Shown: positions 39,016 to 50,650, numbered from the stretch's first letter. The stretch: 64,000 bases of DNA from Symsagittifera roscoffensis (GCF_963678635.1 NC_087065.1:19543623-19607622); one strand, 5' to 3'. Notes: generated by a model not told the origin, from the letters alone. Program-made: numbers and translations.

Positions 39016-41985
39016 TTCCTATTTGTACCTTCTCAAGCCTATACACTCAATTCGATTTATGGTGACTTCCTAGTCTTGACTATTAATATAAATAACACAA
39101 CACAATAAGTTTCACAAATTTCTATTAGATAGTGACCACGAATCCCTGTATGTTATCAGAATACAGTTTGTATAAAATTTATTCACACTAACCGGTTATC
39201 GGTCCAATGATTTGGAAATTAGCACAATATGATGTTATCAGTCAATTTAAAAGATAGTGTATTCACTACCCTATCAAGCACAGTTTACGTTGATTTAAAA
39301 TCAAAAAAAAAAATGTCTATTGACACGATATGAATGTATATATAACAAAAACGTATGTGTCTTGTACTCTTAATCGGTCGCAGTACAATAGTCGAACCTG
39401 TCTTTTAAAGAAAAAGCTTTCCCTGCTCGGTGCTGCACCAAACAGACAAAACTTTGAAGGCAGTAATTTTCTCAAGTGGGCGTCTATTGCACCCACCGAG
39501 TACCGTGTTACATATCTGCTTTCGGACTGCCCGAGCTAGACCTACTAAAATCCTCAGGGCAGTCACTTTTTCCCAAAAACGTATTATATTACAATCCACA
39601 CCAATGAATCACGCTCTTTTTAGTTTAGACTTAGTGTCGCGAATATCCGAGTTCGGACTTGTTTTGTATTAGTCTGGTTCTTATTGAAAGGCAAGTTACC
39701 AGTGCAGTCACTGATACCTAGCCTGTGTGTTAATAACCTAATAACTCTCACTTTTTAGTTTTTCTTTCGTCTACCTAAGTCCTTAATAAAATAATACCCC
39801 TCCGGAATGGCACAAATAGGACCCTCCCGGACTAATAGAATCTAGACCCCTCCGGATTTGGACCCCTCCGAATTGGTTAATATAAGACCCCTCCGGATTT
39901 GGACCCCTCCGAATTAGCAACTATAAGACCCCTCCGGATTCGGACCCCTCTTGAAAAAACTTCGACCCCTCCGGATTGGGAGCCCTCCGATTTTGTAAAA
40001 GTAGCTTTTCGTAGATTTCTTTCCTTCAACCTATACCCCTCCGGATACGTTCTCCGATGCAATTATGCTCTTTCAATTAACTGGGAAGGGTATGTACTAC
40101 CTTCCTAGACCCTTCCGGATTGAGGTTAAGCCTCCTATTTGACAATTCACACTAACGGTGAAGGGTCTTATTGCTGGCCTAACTTCGGCTCGATTAAGCT
40201 TTTGCTGTGCCTGTAGCCCTCCCTTTTCGTCTAGGACGGCCTAAAGTTACTTTATTCAACCGCTATTACCTTTTGGTAGGGGTATAAGGGCTTTTCTAAA
40301 AATTTTTGTAAAACGTGAAGGGTGTACCCTTCCAAATTGGGGAATTTGCCAAAAACAATCTCAAAAAATTTTCATGCTTATTTTTCCGAAAATTTTCTGA
40401 CTCTATCAGTAAGCTCAGCTAATTTCTGATCTATTGGTACCAAGATCAACTCGATATGCTCAGTAGTTCCAAAGTTATTAACCAAAACTTCTTTTTTCCA
40501 AACTCAAAAATTTTCTCTCTTATAGTTTCCGCCTAACTTTTTCCGCAAATCTGGTCCTCTCGACCTAAAAATTATTGATCCGAGCTCAGAAGGCCTATAC
40601 TCTTCTAGTTCAATGCAAAAGACCCGATCTAAAACGCTTTTGTAGAAAAAATTTGCGAAGAACTATGCTACCTGGACCCCTCCGGATTGATGAATCCACC
40701 AAATCAAACACGTTATGTTCGATTTCTCTGCAACCCGGAAGGCTTTCGGGTAGCGGGTTTTAAAACTCGTAGATTCACTAGTGGACGTTGTCCGAACACT
40801 TATTTTTACTGTCGTAACTCAAAAATTTCAAAAAATTGTCTAAATTTTTAGTGTTCCGTCTTCTCAAAAATCACGAAATTTCGGTTTTCGGTACCAAAAT
40901 AGTTCCAACCACTTCCGAACTTAACTTAACCGGTTCTATCAATTATGGTAGTGCTGTTACGATGTAACACACTAACTTAGCGCTTTTTTCCGTTTCAAAA
41001 AGTATCGATATCTCAAAAATCGCGACTTGTGGGGGGATCAAAATATCGCAATTTTGATCCTAAAAACCGGTCTGTTTTCGTTGTTTTTGACTGAAAATCG
41101 ATGTAAGACTATTAATATAGGCTGTATAAGTAATCATATTAGTAATACTATACCCCTCCGGGTTTGTTTAATATCCGAATTAAGGTGCTTAACTCGGATA
41201 TTCGCAGTTCGGTGAAGGGTCACTACAGTGCAGCACTGTCGAGCCCCCCTACAGATTACTATCTTACTTTTTGTACCAAAAGGGATGCAAAACTTGTTAA
41301 CGATACCCAACAGTCGATTGTTGTTGTCGTTGAGCCCCTTCTCGTTGCTCCTTGAACTGCTTGCCGGATCAGTCTTCACCCAAGACCCTTCCGAATTGAG
41401 CGCAAATCAGCTGACCCCTCCGGATTGAGCGCAATTTATCATTAACGTGCTTAAATGCTCAAATAACCCTACAGTACAAGCCTCACAAACGGGCCACAAA
41501 ATTGATCGAAACGATCCTGACTGATATAAATGCCTGTAACAACAATATATCTATCAACAACAAACGGGGGGGTTGAATCACATCTTGTCTGGGGGGATGA
41601 TTTCTACTGATTTTTAACTTTTTTACTGTTTTTGGTTTTTTCGGTTATTTTTTATGTTTTTTGTTTTTCTTGGGTACTATACTACTTTTTGTTTGGTTTT
41701 ATTTATATCTTTCAGTGTTTTTGGTCACAAACCACTCAGGGGAGAGGGGACGGCCGATCCCCCCACCCTTCCTGGTTCGTGAATTTTCGGTCTTAACTAG
41801 GTTAAAAAACTATTCACGGCGATCCGGAAGGCTTCCGCGTTCCGAACTACCCTTCCGCCCCGGCGGTTTAGGCCTATTAAGGGCGTTAATGTGAGCATCC
41901 GCTCGGCGCGGAGTGCTCGTTAACGGTTCCGCCGGTCATGATGTTATAAAAAAAATAACACCCAGGAGCTCCATAAAAACATACA
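39016..41985 (-). other. Leader region of the giant element with TCCGGA-motif array
   Basis: Nearly 3 kb of non-coding sequence between gag and the 5' LTR. On the plus strand the word ACCC(C/T)TCCGGATT and close variants occur about 18 times, concentrated at 39799-40125 and continuing to 41425. Related words, in both orientations, are in the LTRs (18802, 42451; inverted at 42509 and 42833). Leaders normally hold packaging and dimerisation signals. No convincing ORF was found. Confidence 0.7.
41957..41973 (-). promoter_or_regulatory. Candidate tRNA primer binding site
   Basis: On the coding strand TGGAGCTCCTGGGTGTT begins 12 bases inside the 5' LTR. The duplicate leader (about 18299-18315) has TGGCGCTCCTGGGTGTT. 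The latter closely resembles the complement of a eukaryotic asparagine tRNA 3' end (TGGCG...CCTGGGTGG). The assignment relies on recalled tRNA sequence and is tentative. Confidence 0.5.
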
Positions 41986-42904
41986 TGTAACATTCGCCCG
42001 GAAGATACATATCGACGGAAAACAAAACTACGTCCTAAGACGACTGGCCAATGTCTAAACAGAGTTTTGCATGCTTTTCACCGTCTCTACCAAGCCAGTA
42101 CTTTCGGTGGTCTTTCTAACATCGGGTCGACAAAAACGTTACTGTTCTCCGGCTTCGACCAGAACGCTCAAATTAACTGAATTACATGCAAAAATAATGA
42201 GCTCATGGCTGGGTCTCAGTATCCCCAGACCACGAGGTCACTCCTAAAAACAGGGCTACTACTTATTATATTACTATTGTTTTTGTTCAGTAGATAAAAG
42301 TCATCATCTCCATCGAAGATGGATCAACCCTTTCCCCCAACTCCTAGCACCTCATCCTTGTCAAAACTAATCCAAATATCAATTAAATTCAAGTCAGGAC
42401 ATGACAGGATGCTAAAAGTTCGTGTGAGTCAATAAAAGTTTCAGCCCCGAGACCCTTCCGGATTCTTGAATCCGCTGAATCAAGCTCGTTAATCTTGATT
42501 TCTTCCTAATCCGGAAGGCTGGTTTCTTACCCTTCACCGTTGTTCGCAACGGCCTTGCAACTTTTGTAGCAGCACAATAGTTGCAACTCGGAACATTCTC
42601 TGCTATTCCTCCAATCTGCTGCTGTTTTTCAATCACGATTATCGTTGTTTTCGTCAGCGCAACTAATGTTGTTGTGTTTTCTCTCTCGTTTTTTGTAAAA
42701 ATGGCCGTTTCAGCATTTCTCAGAAATGTGACGTCATCATTCGAATTTTTGAAATTTTAAAATACTAGAATATTCCAGCCCTCACCGTCTGGCCAAATGT
42801 TCCAATAACGCTCTTAGTTCTTAAAAACCACCAATCCGGAAGGCTTACTGCTAAAATTCCGAACTCTGCAGAGATTGCATTTTTCACATTCTGGTCGAAT
42901 GTCA
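41986..42904 (-). repeat. 5' LTR of the giant element
   Basis: Starts TGTAACATTCG and ends CGAATGTCA. Direct repeat of 18329-19248. On the minus strand it precedes the primer-site candidate and gag, so it would hold the promoter. No TATA element was confidently placed. Confidence 0.9.
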
Positions 42905-43243
42905 CAAGCGTTGAAAATAGTGTTTGTTTTGATTGGTCCGATTTGACTACTTGTGTGATGTTGTCCAGGAGTAATTCTATAATTGGCATCTGATTCTTGT
43001 TTTTTTGGATGAATTTGTTTTTTTTTCTGGGAGTCTAAGTCCAGTTTAACTGTTTGGTCCTTTTTTTACTGTTAATATAATTGGACTAATGACTTGTCGA
43101 TCCAAACATTTTTCTAATTTGATAATGGGTTTTTGATCAATAAATTTGTTGAGTTCTGCTTCGACCCGTTTTTCTAGGTGCATCGGGATGCGTCGTCCCT
43201 TTTGTTGAATTGGGCTCACCTCTTTGCTAAATTGGGTTCGCAT
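42905..43243 (-). pseudogene. Gypsy copy B: reverse transcriptase, 5' part
   Basis: Fingers block (43243-43046) and LLDNITQVVKSDQSK..FSTL block (42989-42905), cut off by the giant element just before motif A. Continues at 17347. Homologous to 10580-10916. Confidence 0.85.
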
Positions 43244-43363
43244 AATGTGATTTTTTGACTTTCAAATACGTACACATAGTTGCTGAAAGTTACCTCTGAC
43301 CCATTGTTTAATTTCCAGGTCTAATTCTTCCGATTCACGTATGTTCAGCAGGTTTCTCCGTTT

Positions 43364-43640
43364 TTAGTTTTCGTGAATGGGTTTTATCCCTAATTGTGGC
43401 AGTATATTTCTACCTATTATATTTGCTTTTTGATCATCAACAATGATGAATGGGGCTGTTTGTATCTTCCAGTCTCCTGATCGAGCTGTTGGAATTAGTC
43501 TCCTCTTCGGAGTTATTCTTTCACCATTGTAATGTGCTAAAATTCTGGCGGTGTCTTCCGTTAAGATACTTCTGAATAGTGTTGACTTGTCGTTGTTTTT
43601 GTTCAGAAATGACATTGGGCTTCCGGAATCCGCGAAGCTA
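43364..43640 (-). pseudogene. Gypsy copy B: protease
   Basis: The 83-codon frame from the ATG at 43615 begins right after the Asp-Ser-Gly active site (near 43617-43640, SFADSGSP) and ends with NIIGRNILPQLG. This is the best preserved protease of the family in the window. Confidence 0.65.
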
Positions 43641-43679
43641 ATACTTCTTCTGTTTTTTTCTTTAGCTATACAAAAAGAC

Positions 43680-44887
43680 CGCTAAGATCATCTTGGGACA
43701 AATTAGTCATGTTCTTAGCTTCGAATGCTTCCAAAATTGCCATCACAGAAAGTTTATTGATTTGATATTTTTCCCAGCCATTTTGGATGTAAGCTGTGCG
43801 AATGCGACTAAGTCGTTATCAGTTTTGATTTCCCCTTGTTGTTCCTCGTTCAGGTCTCCAAAGTTATTAACATTTGCAGATCGACAGACTTTGGCAAATT
43901 TGCCTCGCTTGGCACATTTTGAACAAATTTTATCCTTTGCTGGGCACGATTGTTAATGGTTTTGACCATATTGGTTGCAGCATTGGTAGCGTTATTTTGA
44001 AAATTAAAGTAAGTGTTCCGGTGTTGTTGTCCTCTTGTTTAGTGTGTTCCTCTTGAATTTGGTCTACCGTGGAATCCGCCCCGACCTCCTTTTGAACTTT
44101 GATTGTTAGCGCAATTATTACGACCACATGTGATGATATTAGTTATTGGTTCCTGTGTGTCGTTGTTTTTTGCCCTCCGAATGAATTTAATTATATTGTT
44201 CGACTGTTCAATAGCTTTTTTCCAGCTTACTCCATATTCCTTTGCATCTTGTGGGCTTCGCATTTGAGCTAGCAGTTCTTCTGCAGTTTTCTCGTGGTTT
44301 ATGTGTGCAGTAATCATATCTATCACATACTCGTCTTTTCGATCTGCACAATCGACCCCGCAACTAGTTCGACAAAATTCGCGTGGAATTGTTCAAGGCC
44401 TTTTGTTCTCTTTTACTTTTTACAGAAAAAGTTGTACCTCTCAAAAGCTACGACTCTGGTTGTGATGAAAATATCTTCTACAGTTGTCATGAGGTCTTTT
44501 GTGGTAACAGTGTGTAAGTCCAGACATGATTTTTTTTGTTAAACCTGTCGTTGCCCCTTGGCACCAATACATAGAAAAGGATAACTGCGTACTTTTGCAT
44601 CTGCATCGTGCCAAGGAAATGAATTACATAATACTCTCTTCTCCCGCGCTTTGATCACGGGATTTTCCCAGTCGACTCGCTTCTTTTGGTTTCGAACATC
44701 CCGCTATTTCTTCAGTGTTTCCGTTTCACCCGTTATTTTGAACTCATAAATAGGTTCTGAATGTTCAACTAGTGGCGGTTGAGTTCTCAGTGAGTTGCTT
44801 ACTTCAATTCCATCTTTCGCGGTTACTGCCATCTCTAGTATTGCCGCCCACTTAGACCACGCTAATGGTAATTTAGCTGACATCTTT
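43680..44887 (-). pseudogene. Gypsy copy B: gag
   Basis: Duplicate of 11400-12579. The frame from 44326 to 44039 joins the ITAHINHEKTAEELLAQ block to a Gly/Arg-rich nucleocapsid-like end (NNCANNQSSKGGRGG) in a single frame, longer than in A2. The N-terminal part from about 44887 is frameshifted. Confidence 0.7.
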
Positions 44888-44955
44888 GGATCAATAAAAT
44901 GGATTATTGTTTTATTTGATTATTATGGATTTATATTCAACGGGTTTTCGAATAA

Positions 44956-44971
44956 CTTGCTGACTGCGCCA
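44956..44971 (-). promoter_or_regulatory. Primer binding site of gypsy copy B
   Basis: Same TGGCGCAGTCAGCAAG word adjoining the LTR as at 12652-12667. Confidence 0.7.
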
Positions 44972-45220
44972 TGTCATACCTCTACGTATTATCGTATTAC
45001 ATATTGAATCCGAACTGATTGATAAATCAAGAGTTCTAGACGAGGCGAGAAAAAAATATATATAACATCATTTATTGACAACTGAGCTACAACTCAAGAA
45101 CAATACAAGCCTACTGCCAATCAAGGTCAATCAATCAAATAGCATGATAATTTGCACAGTAAGTTCAACATAAAGGTAGATATCATATATGATAAGATTA
45201 TCAAATCGAGCCGGATGACC
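44972..45220 (-). repeat. Gypsy-family LTR (5' LTR of copy B)
   Basis: Duplicate of 12668-12949, a little shorter through small deletions around 45160. Confidence 0.7.
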
Positions 45221-45376
45221 AGCGAGAGTCCTATTACACTGGTCTAAAGTTGGGTCGTATTCGATGGCAAGGAATGAATGTAACTACCTGCGTTTGGTCC
45301 TTTTGTTGTTCGCTGTTTTGCCATAATACAAGGTGGACGAGCCCTATTTGCTGAAAGTTGGGCCGGCAATTTGGCT

Positions 45377-45571
45377 TTAACTTTTTGATCGACAAGGAGG
45401 AACAAGACTGATCAGTATAGCTCTTGTAATTTTTAGTTGGCCAAAATCAACATCATTACGAGACCAAACCTCTGCATTTTGTGAATTGTATGCGGCTTCC
45501 GCAACAAGAATGCTCTCTTTGTTCTTCTCTGTTTTTTTCGTTTTCTTCAACCGTGAGCCCATCGAGTGCAC
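45377..45571 (-). pseudogene. Short conserved-looking frame, unknown
   Basis: A 64-codon frame with a basic start and a regular middle (AEAAYNSQNAEVWSRNDVDF). The middle appears protein-like and continues in another frame towards 45300 (KLPAHF..NWARPP). The same residues are readable, frameshifted, at about 13100-13270. The family is not recognised; it could be a captured gene fragment or an ORF of the gypsy family's flank. Confidence 0.3.
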
Positions 45572-46110
45572 AGTTTGGCCTTGTAATGACGGAATGAGCT
45601 GATTAAGCCGAATGAGCTCAATTGAATGATCAGATTGTGGTAGAGTTCTCCTCCCGCACCGAGTGCCAACGGATTTTATTCATTTATAGTAGATTCTGAG
45701 ACCAAAATCTTTTACAATCTATTAGAGATGTAAAATTCAGACCATAAATATGATAAAGAGTTACCATCATAATTATTTGTTTGTGAGAAAAAATCCATTA
45801 TTATAAAGTTACAACCGATTATAATCTCTCATTTTCGGCTGAAACTATTGATCATGTTCGAATACTAAAATTGATTTTCAGCCATTGTTGTTCATTATTG
45901 TTCATTAGATTTTCTTGTAAACATTTTGATGAAAAATTGCGAGAACTTTTATCAATAACTCAAAAGAAAACTCAACAGAAAACTTTTTGATGGATTGTAA
46001 TTAACCATTTTGCAAAAGGGAAGAAAAAATGAAAGTGATCCAAATTTAGGACCAACCTCTCATATGAAGCTTATCGAAAGTAACAAAGTAACAACAAGAC
46101 TGCTCGTACA

Positions 46111-46127
46111 TCAGGGCAAAGCCCTGA
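46111..46127 (+). repeat. Short perfect hairpin (copy 4)
   Basis: Identical to 13845-13861 through the segmental duplication. Confidence 0.75.
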
Positions 46128-46758
46128 TTGTACCAACTGCCCTTAATCCATATCGAATAACTTTTGGGAAACGGCAACATTCAAAACCATTGTTTTTGGA
46201 CAATTACAAAGAGCAAGTACCAATATTTGAGTCTTACTAAATCAAAACTAGCGTCAATTCATTTTGAAACAGTTTTTTCGTGCGGTTTTCATAAATAATA
46301 TGCGTTATGCTTTCAAAATTATAAACAAAAATTACAAAACGCGCATAAATTAGTCCAGATCATGGCCATACTGACATTTTTTTGAACTCGTAAATTTTTC
46401 AAAAATAGATCGGAGGTGAAAAAAATTTTAAAGGTTGATTTTAGGGATACGATATTTTCAATGGTGCATAATATTTCTTGTTTTAGTCTAATGTTTTGAT
46501 CGCTAAAGTTAACTGAATAAAAAATTGTTTTTTTTTACAGTCGGATTTTTTATAATTAGTTTTTTCTTTCAAGTGTAATTTTGCGGCCATGCACAAACAG
46601 AGCAAACATATAATAGACATCGGCATGGGAATAGACTGGAATGATAACCTTGCCTAATATACGGTAAAAACTTTTTAAAGTGTGCCAAAAACTTTTCCGC
46701 AACTAATAACAATAGGACTGTGTAAAATTTCAATTAAAATGACAATATCTGCCGCGAG

Positions 46759-46998
46759 TGTCAAACCTCTACGTATGATTGTATTACTTATTGAATCCGA
46801 ACGGATTGAGGAACCAAGAGTTCCAAACGAGGCGAGACAAAGAAACTGTTTAATAGACACCAATTATTGACAACTGAGCTACCGCTCCAGAACAACACCG
46901 ATCGTCAACAAACCAAATAGCATGATAGTTACCAGGGTAACTTCAGTATAAAGGTGAACATCATGTGTGATAAGTTTATGTATCCGAGCCGGATGACA
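46759..46998. repeat. Second gypsy-family LTR, copy B
   Basis: Duplicate of 14495-14734, with one change in the terminal word (TGTCAAACC). Confidence 0.7.
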
Positions 46999-47028
46999 TT
47001 CCCTTGGAGGAGGAATCTAGTATATTGA

Positions 47029-47735
47029 TTGATTTTTAGTTTGAGTTTTATAGGCCCTTGGGGGATTTTTGACTTTTCCTTTTCTCTTTTTAGTTCTGCA
47101 GTTTCAGTTTTCTGCTCGGGTCTGTTGCAAAATTGTGTCCACCTCATCATTTTTTGTCACCTTTCATGTGCTTATCGTGTTGTTTGTGAGTTTGTTTGTC
47201 ATCCTTTCAACTTATCTTTCGTCAGCTACCCCCTCTCTCAGCTCTTTCATGTTTTTACTCTTTTACTCAACTTATCGCTCAAAATGATCTTGTCAGTGCC
47301 AAACAGCAACCTCATGTACTCTGTAGGATTTTCGCCTGATCTTTTACAAATTCAAGTTCGATAAACAGTCTCTGGAGTTTTTGTGGCCCGAATGGACATC
47401 CCAATCCAAGTCTGGCACATGGTGAAGTGATGCGAAGGGATTTCAACAAGCATCATATGATGCAAGTTCCGATCACAGAGAACCAACTTGGAACAATGCA
47501 AATGATGAAGAAACAGACTGAGCATGTGGGAATGAACTATCCGAGATTCCTGACTCGAGATTTGTTGCTCAACCAGTCGACGACTTCCTCTTTCCTTGGT
47601 AGGAGGCAGGATCAACCGGAAACCCCATCACAATAGATGAAGATGAGGATTTCTCCGAAATATTGACTCCACCAACTCCACAACAAACCCCAGCAATGCT
47701 CGACAGCTCTTTGGTTGAAAGTTTTTTGTAAATAA
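47029..47735 (+). pseudogene. Unidentified coding-like segment, second copy
   Basis: Duplicate of 14766-15475. A short deletion relative to the first copy near 47540 changes the frame, so the 47427-47636 frame ends differently. The acidic TPPTPQQ tail is conserved. Confidence 0.35.
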
Positions 47736-47961
47736 TTGTTGTTTGGCCTTAACTTTGTTCACTGTAATTATTTATTTTCTTCAATTTCATTTTAATTATG
47801 AGAATAGATGACAGGTTCAGGGTAAATCATTGAAAAACAATTAAAACTTAATTTAGCGCTCCGAACACGCTTACATGTTAAGAAAGTTGATTAATTTTTG
47901 CACCCATTTTAGAAAAACACTAGAAAAAAGTACACAAGTAATAAATACCTGATGGTACGTT

Positions 47962-48270
47962 GCATATTGTCAAAATAACTCAAACACCTTTTGCATATTG
48001 TCAAAAAAAATTGAAATATTTTTCACATCTTGTCAAAAAATAGAAATACTTTTTACATTTTGTTAAAAAAATTGTAACAATTTTCCATTTTGTCAAAAAA
48101 TTTGCAACATTTTTTGTATTTTGTTTAAAAAAAGTGAAACATTTTTGCATATTGTCAAAAAAATGGAACACTTTATCATTTTGTCGAAAAAATTGAAACA
48201 GTTTTTGCATCTTGTCAAAAAAGCTAAACACTTTTTGTAACTTGTTAAAAAAAATTGACGTGTTTTGCAA
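47962..48270. repeat. Minisatellite, about 31-bp unit (copy 2)
   Basis: Homologous to 15708-16015 with several unit-level differences. Confidence 0.9.
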
Positions 48271-48552
48271 CTTCTTGAAAATCAAAAAAAAACATTACAT
48301 CTCTCTCACAAGTTTGAAACTTTTTTTTGTAAACTTCTTAGTTTTTTTGTTTTTGAGTAATTTCATAAGCATATGAGAGAAAAAAGATGGATTTTCAAAA
48401 ACTTTTGATTGGAAAATTGACATGATCACTATTTACAAATTCATAATCATCAATAAAACAGTGAATTATTTTTGACAAATTCTGTTCAAATTTTGAGATT
48501 TATACTTTACGAACTCTTTCCAGAAAAGTTGAACCGATTGTGTGAGTTGAAG

Positions 48553-48993
48553 CTAACTTCTGATTAGAACATAAAAAATGTCGTCTGAACTTTTGAGTAA
48601 CATTTTTTTCTTTGCAAAGCTTAGCAATTTTTCCTCTCCTTTCCGTTTCAAATTGTGATGAACAGCGCGGTCAAGTTGACTGAAAACTTCGCCAGTTGAT
48701 GAAATAACGTTCAAATGGAATCTGTGTTTGTACAGAGTATAAAGACAATTGATAAATTGGTATGTGAAATGAAAGTTACCCAATCGCTGTAAAATTTGAT
48801 CGAAAGATGAACCATTCAGAAGAATGTGGAATTTACAGTTTTCCAAAGAAAAGTTAAAATCATGGGTAGAGACACAAAAACTATGGGTTACTAAAAACTT
48901 TTCGTAAAAATCACAAGAAACGGAAATTATAAGCGATTTTTCATTAATTTCTGAATAAAAGTTGGGAAGAGCTTGACACATAGCTACATCCAT
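48553..48993 (-). CDS. Intact 146-residue ORF, unknown
   Basis: The ATG at 48993 gives MDVAMCQALPNFYSEI and an uninterrupted frame with a mixed hydrophobic and charged sequence, a His/Asn-rich centre and a Lys-rich C-terminus (KRKGEEKLL..KKKMLLK). No domain or signal peptide is recognised. It lies in the 1.6 kb that is absent from the first copy of the duplicated block, opposite in strand to the Maverick genes beside it. It may be a Maverick-arm gene or a cargo gene. Its integrity contrasts with the frameshifted neighbours. Confidence 0.45.
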   Translation of the reverse strand: MDVAMCQALPNFYSEINEKSLIISVSCDFYEKFLVTHSFCVSTHDFNFSLENCKFHILLNGSSFDQILQRLGNFHFTYQFINCLYTLYKHRFHLNVISSTGEVFSQLDRAVHHNLKRKGEEKLLSFAKKKMLLKSSDDIFYVLIRS

Positions 48994-49236
48994 CTGGAAC
49001 AGTGAGCTGCGAATTGTGGATTTGATTAGGAACACTAACACCTCGACATTTCCATATTTGGAAACTTCACAGAAAAATTCCTTTTATAGTTCTATTTTCT
49101 TTTATGGTTTATTGAATGACTCATTATGTTTACTTCCATTTTTATTTAATCTCAAAATCATTTTCCTCATTTCTCTTCATCTGATCAGTTTCCTCTTCAA
49201 AACGATACTAAAGAAAAGACAGTAGTCCCAATTATT

Positions 49237-49735
49237 TTGAATTCTGAACAAATCAAACAAGAATTGGGAGATTTGCTTGTTCCCAAAAATCCTACAAGAG
49301 GAAAATTTATTTTGAACCCTGCTTTCCTTTATTCAAAAAATGAGTTGGGACAACTCGAAAAAAGACAGCAAGTATCTTTTGGTGAAAAAGGAGAAGCAAC
49401 CTCGGCGATCAGAATTACTGTTATTCACGATGCTGAGAATCTTGAACTCGTTCCTATATTGGAAGTCACTTCTGACAAGGAGTCAACAATGGATCAGGAG
49501 CTTGCCAACTGCAACAAAGTGTTAGACATAGCAACTTACAATTGAAGACAAGTTTGTGTCACGATCAAGAAGTGCAATGTTAGCAAACCTCCCTACATTC
49601 AGATTCGACTATTCACTGCAAAAGAGAAAGAGGCAATGAAACAAACTGCCTATGTCAACCGTACTTTGAACGAATTCAAAGAACTATCCAAAACTTTGGG
49701 AGACTTTTTGTTTGTTGAGAACTGTGATGTATATT
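49237..49735 (+). pseudogene. Maverick-region protein with one in-frame TGA
   Basis: The ATG at 49237 opens a lysine- and glutamate-rich frame that is interrupted only by TGA at 49543-49545 and then continues in frame to TAA at about 49733. The total is about 165 codons. The codon-like texture continues across the stop, so this is a once-coding gene with a single nonsense change. Family not recognised; its position upstream of the Maverick core suggests it belongs to that element. Confidence 0.5.
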
Positions 49736-50650
49736 AATTTGTGTTTTTTTATGTCTCGTAATTTAAAAATTTATCCTCAAAATCATTTTTCTTTTAGTAT
49801 TTGCGTTGAGCATTATGAGTTGGAATATTGGTTTTTCAAGAAATTTAATCTTAAAACTTCATAATAAATTGGGACTTTTTCATATTGTTCAAGAAGAAAA
49901 GTCCCAAAAAATTTCACCAACACTTATAAAATCACAAAATTTACCAAACTTGCAGAGTTTGGTCGTAGACTAACAAATATCTCATTTGAGTGGACTCTGC
50001 ATAGTGGTAGAAGAACAATTCACATAGGATACCGATCCGATACCAAAAATTAGAACTTATAGAATATCGTAGAAATAGAAATCAATGATAAAATAATCAA
50101 TCTAATCAACTACAAAGGGAAGAATATGATAAGCTAGACAATATAGTTCCTTCTTTGCTAGTTTATGTAGAGACTTTCAGAAAATCTTGTATCATTATTG
50201 ACAAATGCACTGTAGAAAATAAACATACAAAAATTGGATGAAATTTTAAGAATTTTTGACTTATTAAGCAAGGTTTCACATCAAATACAAAAAAAAATTA
50301 TTTCTTTTTACCTGAATTGTTTTGGACCCGGACTCAAATTTAAAAGAAATGGACCAAAAATTACTTTTTGAAGGACTAATTAGATACGGAAATTCCTGTA
50401 TGGGTTACTTTTTTGCAAACTTTAAAATTTTTAACTCTACATGACTCTGCTGGATCTGTGATTTCACCTGCAATGAAAGGTCCTGATTTTTGTTATGATG
50501 CACCTAGTCTCCCCAGCTCATGCTTTCTTGGTGTGGATTACGTGACTGGGTTAGCTTTCTGTTTTTATGTTAAAATATTTGCTGCATCAGTATATGCATT
50601 GTTCGATTGTTAATAATTTTAACCAAAAAACTACAGAAAAACCGATTAAC
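49736..50650 (+). pseudogene. Decayed coding region at the Maverick left side
   Basis: From about 49925 one or more plus-strand frames look protein-like but contain several stops. 50413-50613 is the longest open piece, with a Ser/Pro/Gly/Phe-rich sequence. A 50-base stretch at 49995-50045 (GTGGTAGAAGAA...CCGATACC) also occurs at 16060-16110. No family assigned. Confidence 0.4.

Larger units (their letters stand above)
17348..42904 (-). mobile_element. Giant gypsy-type LTR retrotransposon with accessory ORFs
   Basis: The two main LTRs are 18329-19248 and 41986-42904. On the minus strand the order is 5' LTR, leader, gag, zinc knuckle-protease, RT-RNase H, integrase, four accessory ORFs, 3' LTR, then an extra leader copy and a 25-bp third LTR stub. 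The LTR pair encloses about 22.7 kb of internal sequence, against 5-8 kb in ordinary gypsy elements. It is much richer in G and C than its AT-rich surroundings. The likely 5-base target duplication is CTACC (17343-17347) and CAAGC (42905-42909); the empty sister site has CTAGC (10579-10583), so each side would have one later change. Few breaks and about 98 percent LTR identity by eye indicate a recent insertion. Confidence 0.9.
45221..46758. other. Inter-LTR segment, second copy
   Basis: Duplicate of 12950-14494. Apart from the short frame at 45377-45571 and the hairpin at 46111-46127 nothing is recognisable. Confidence 0.6.
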
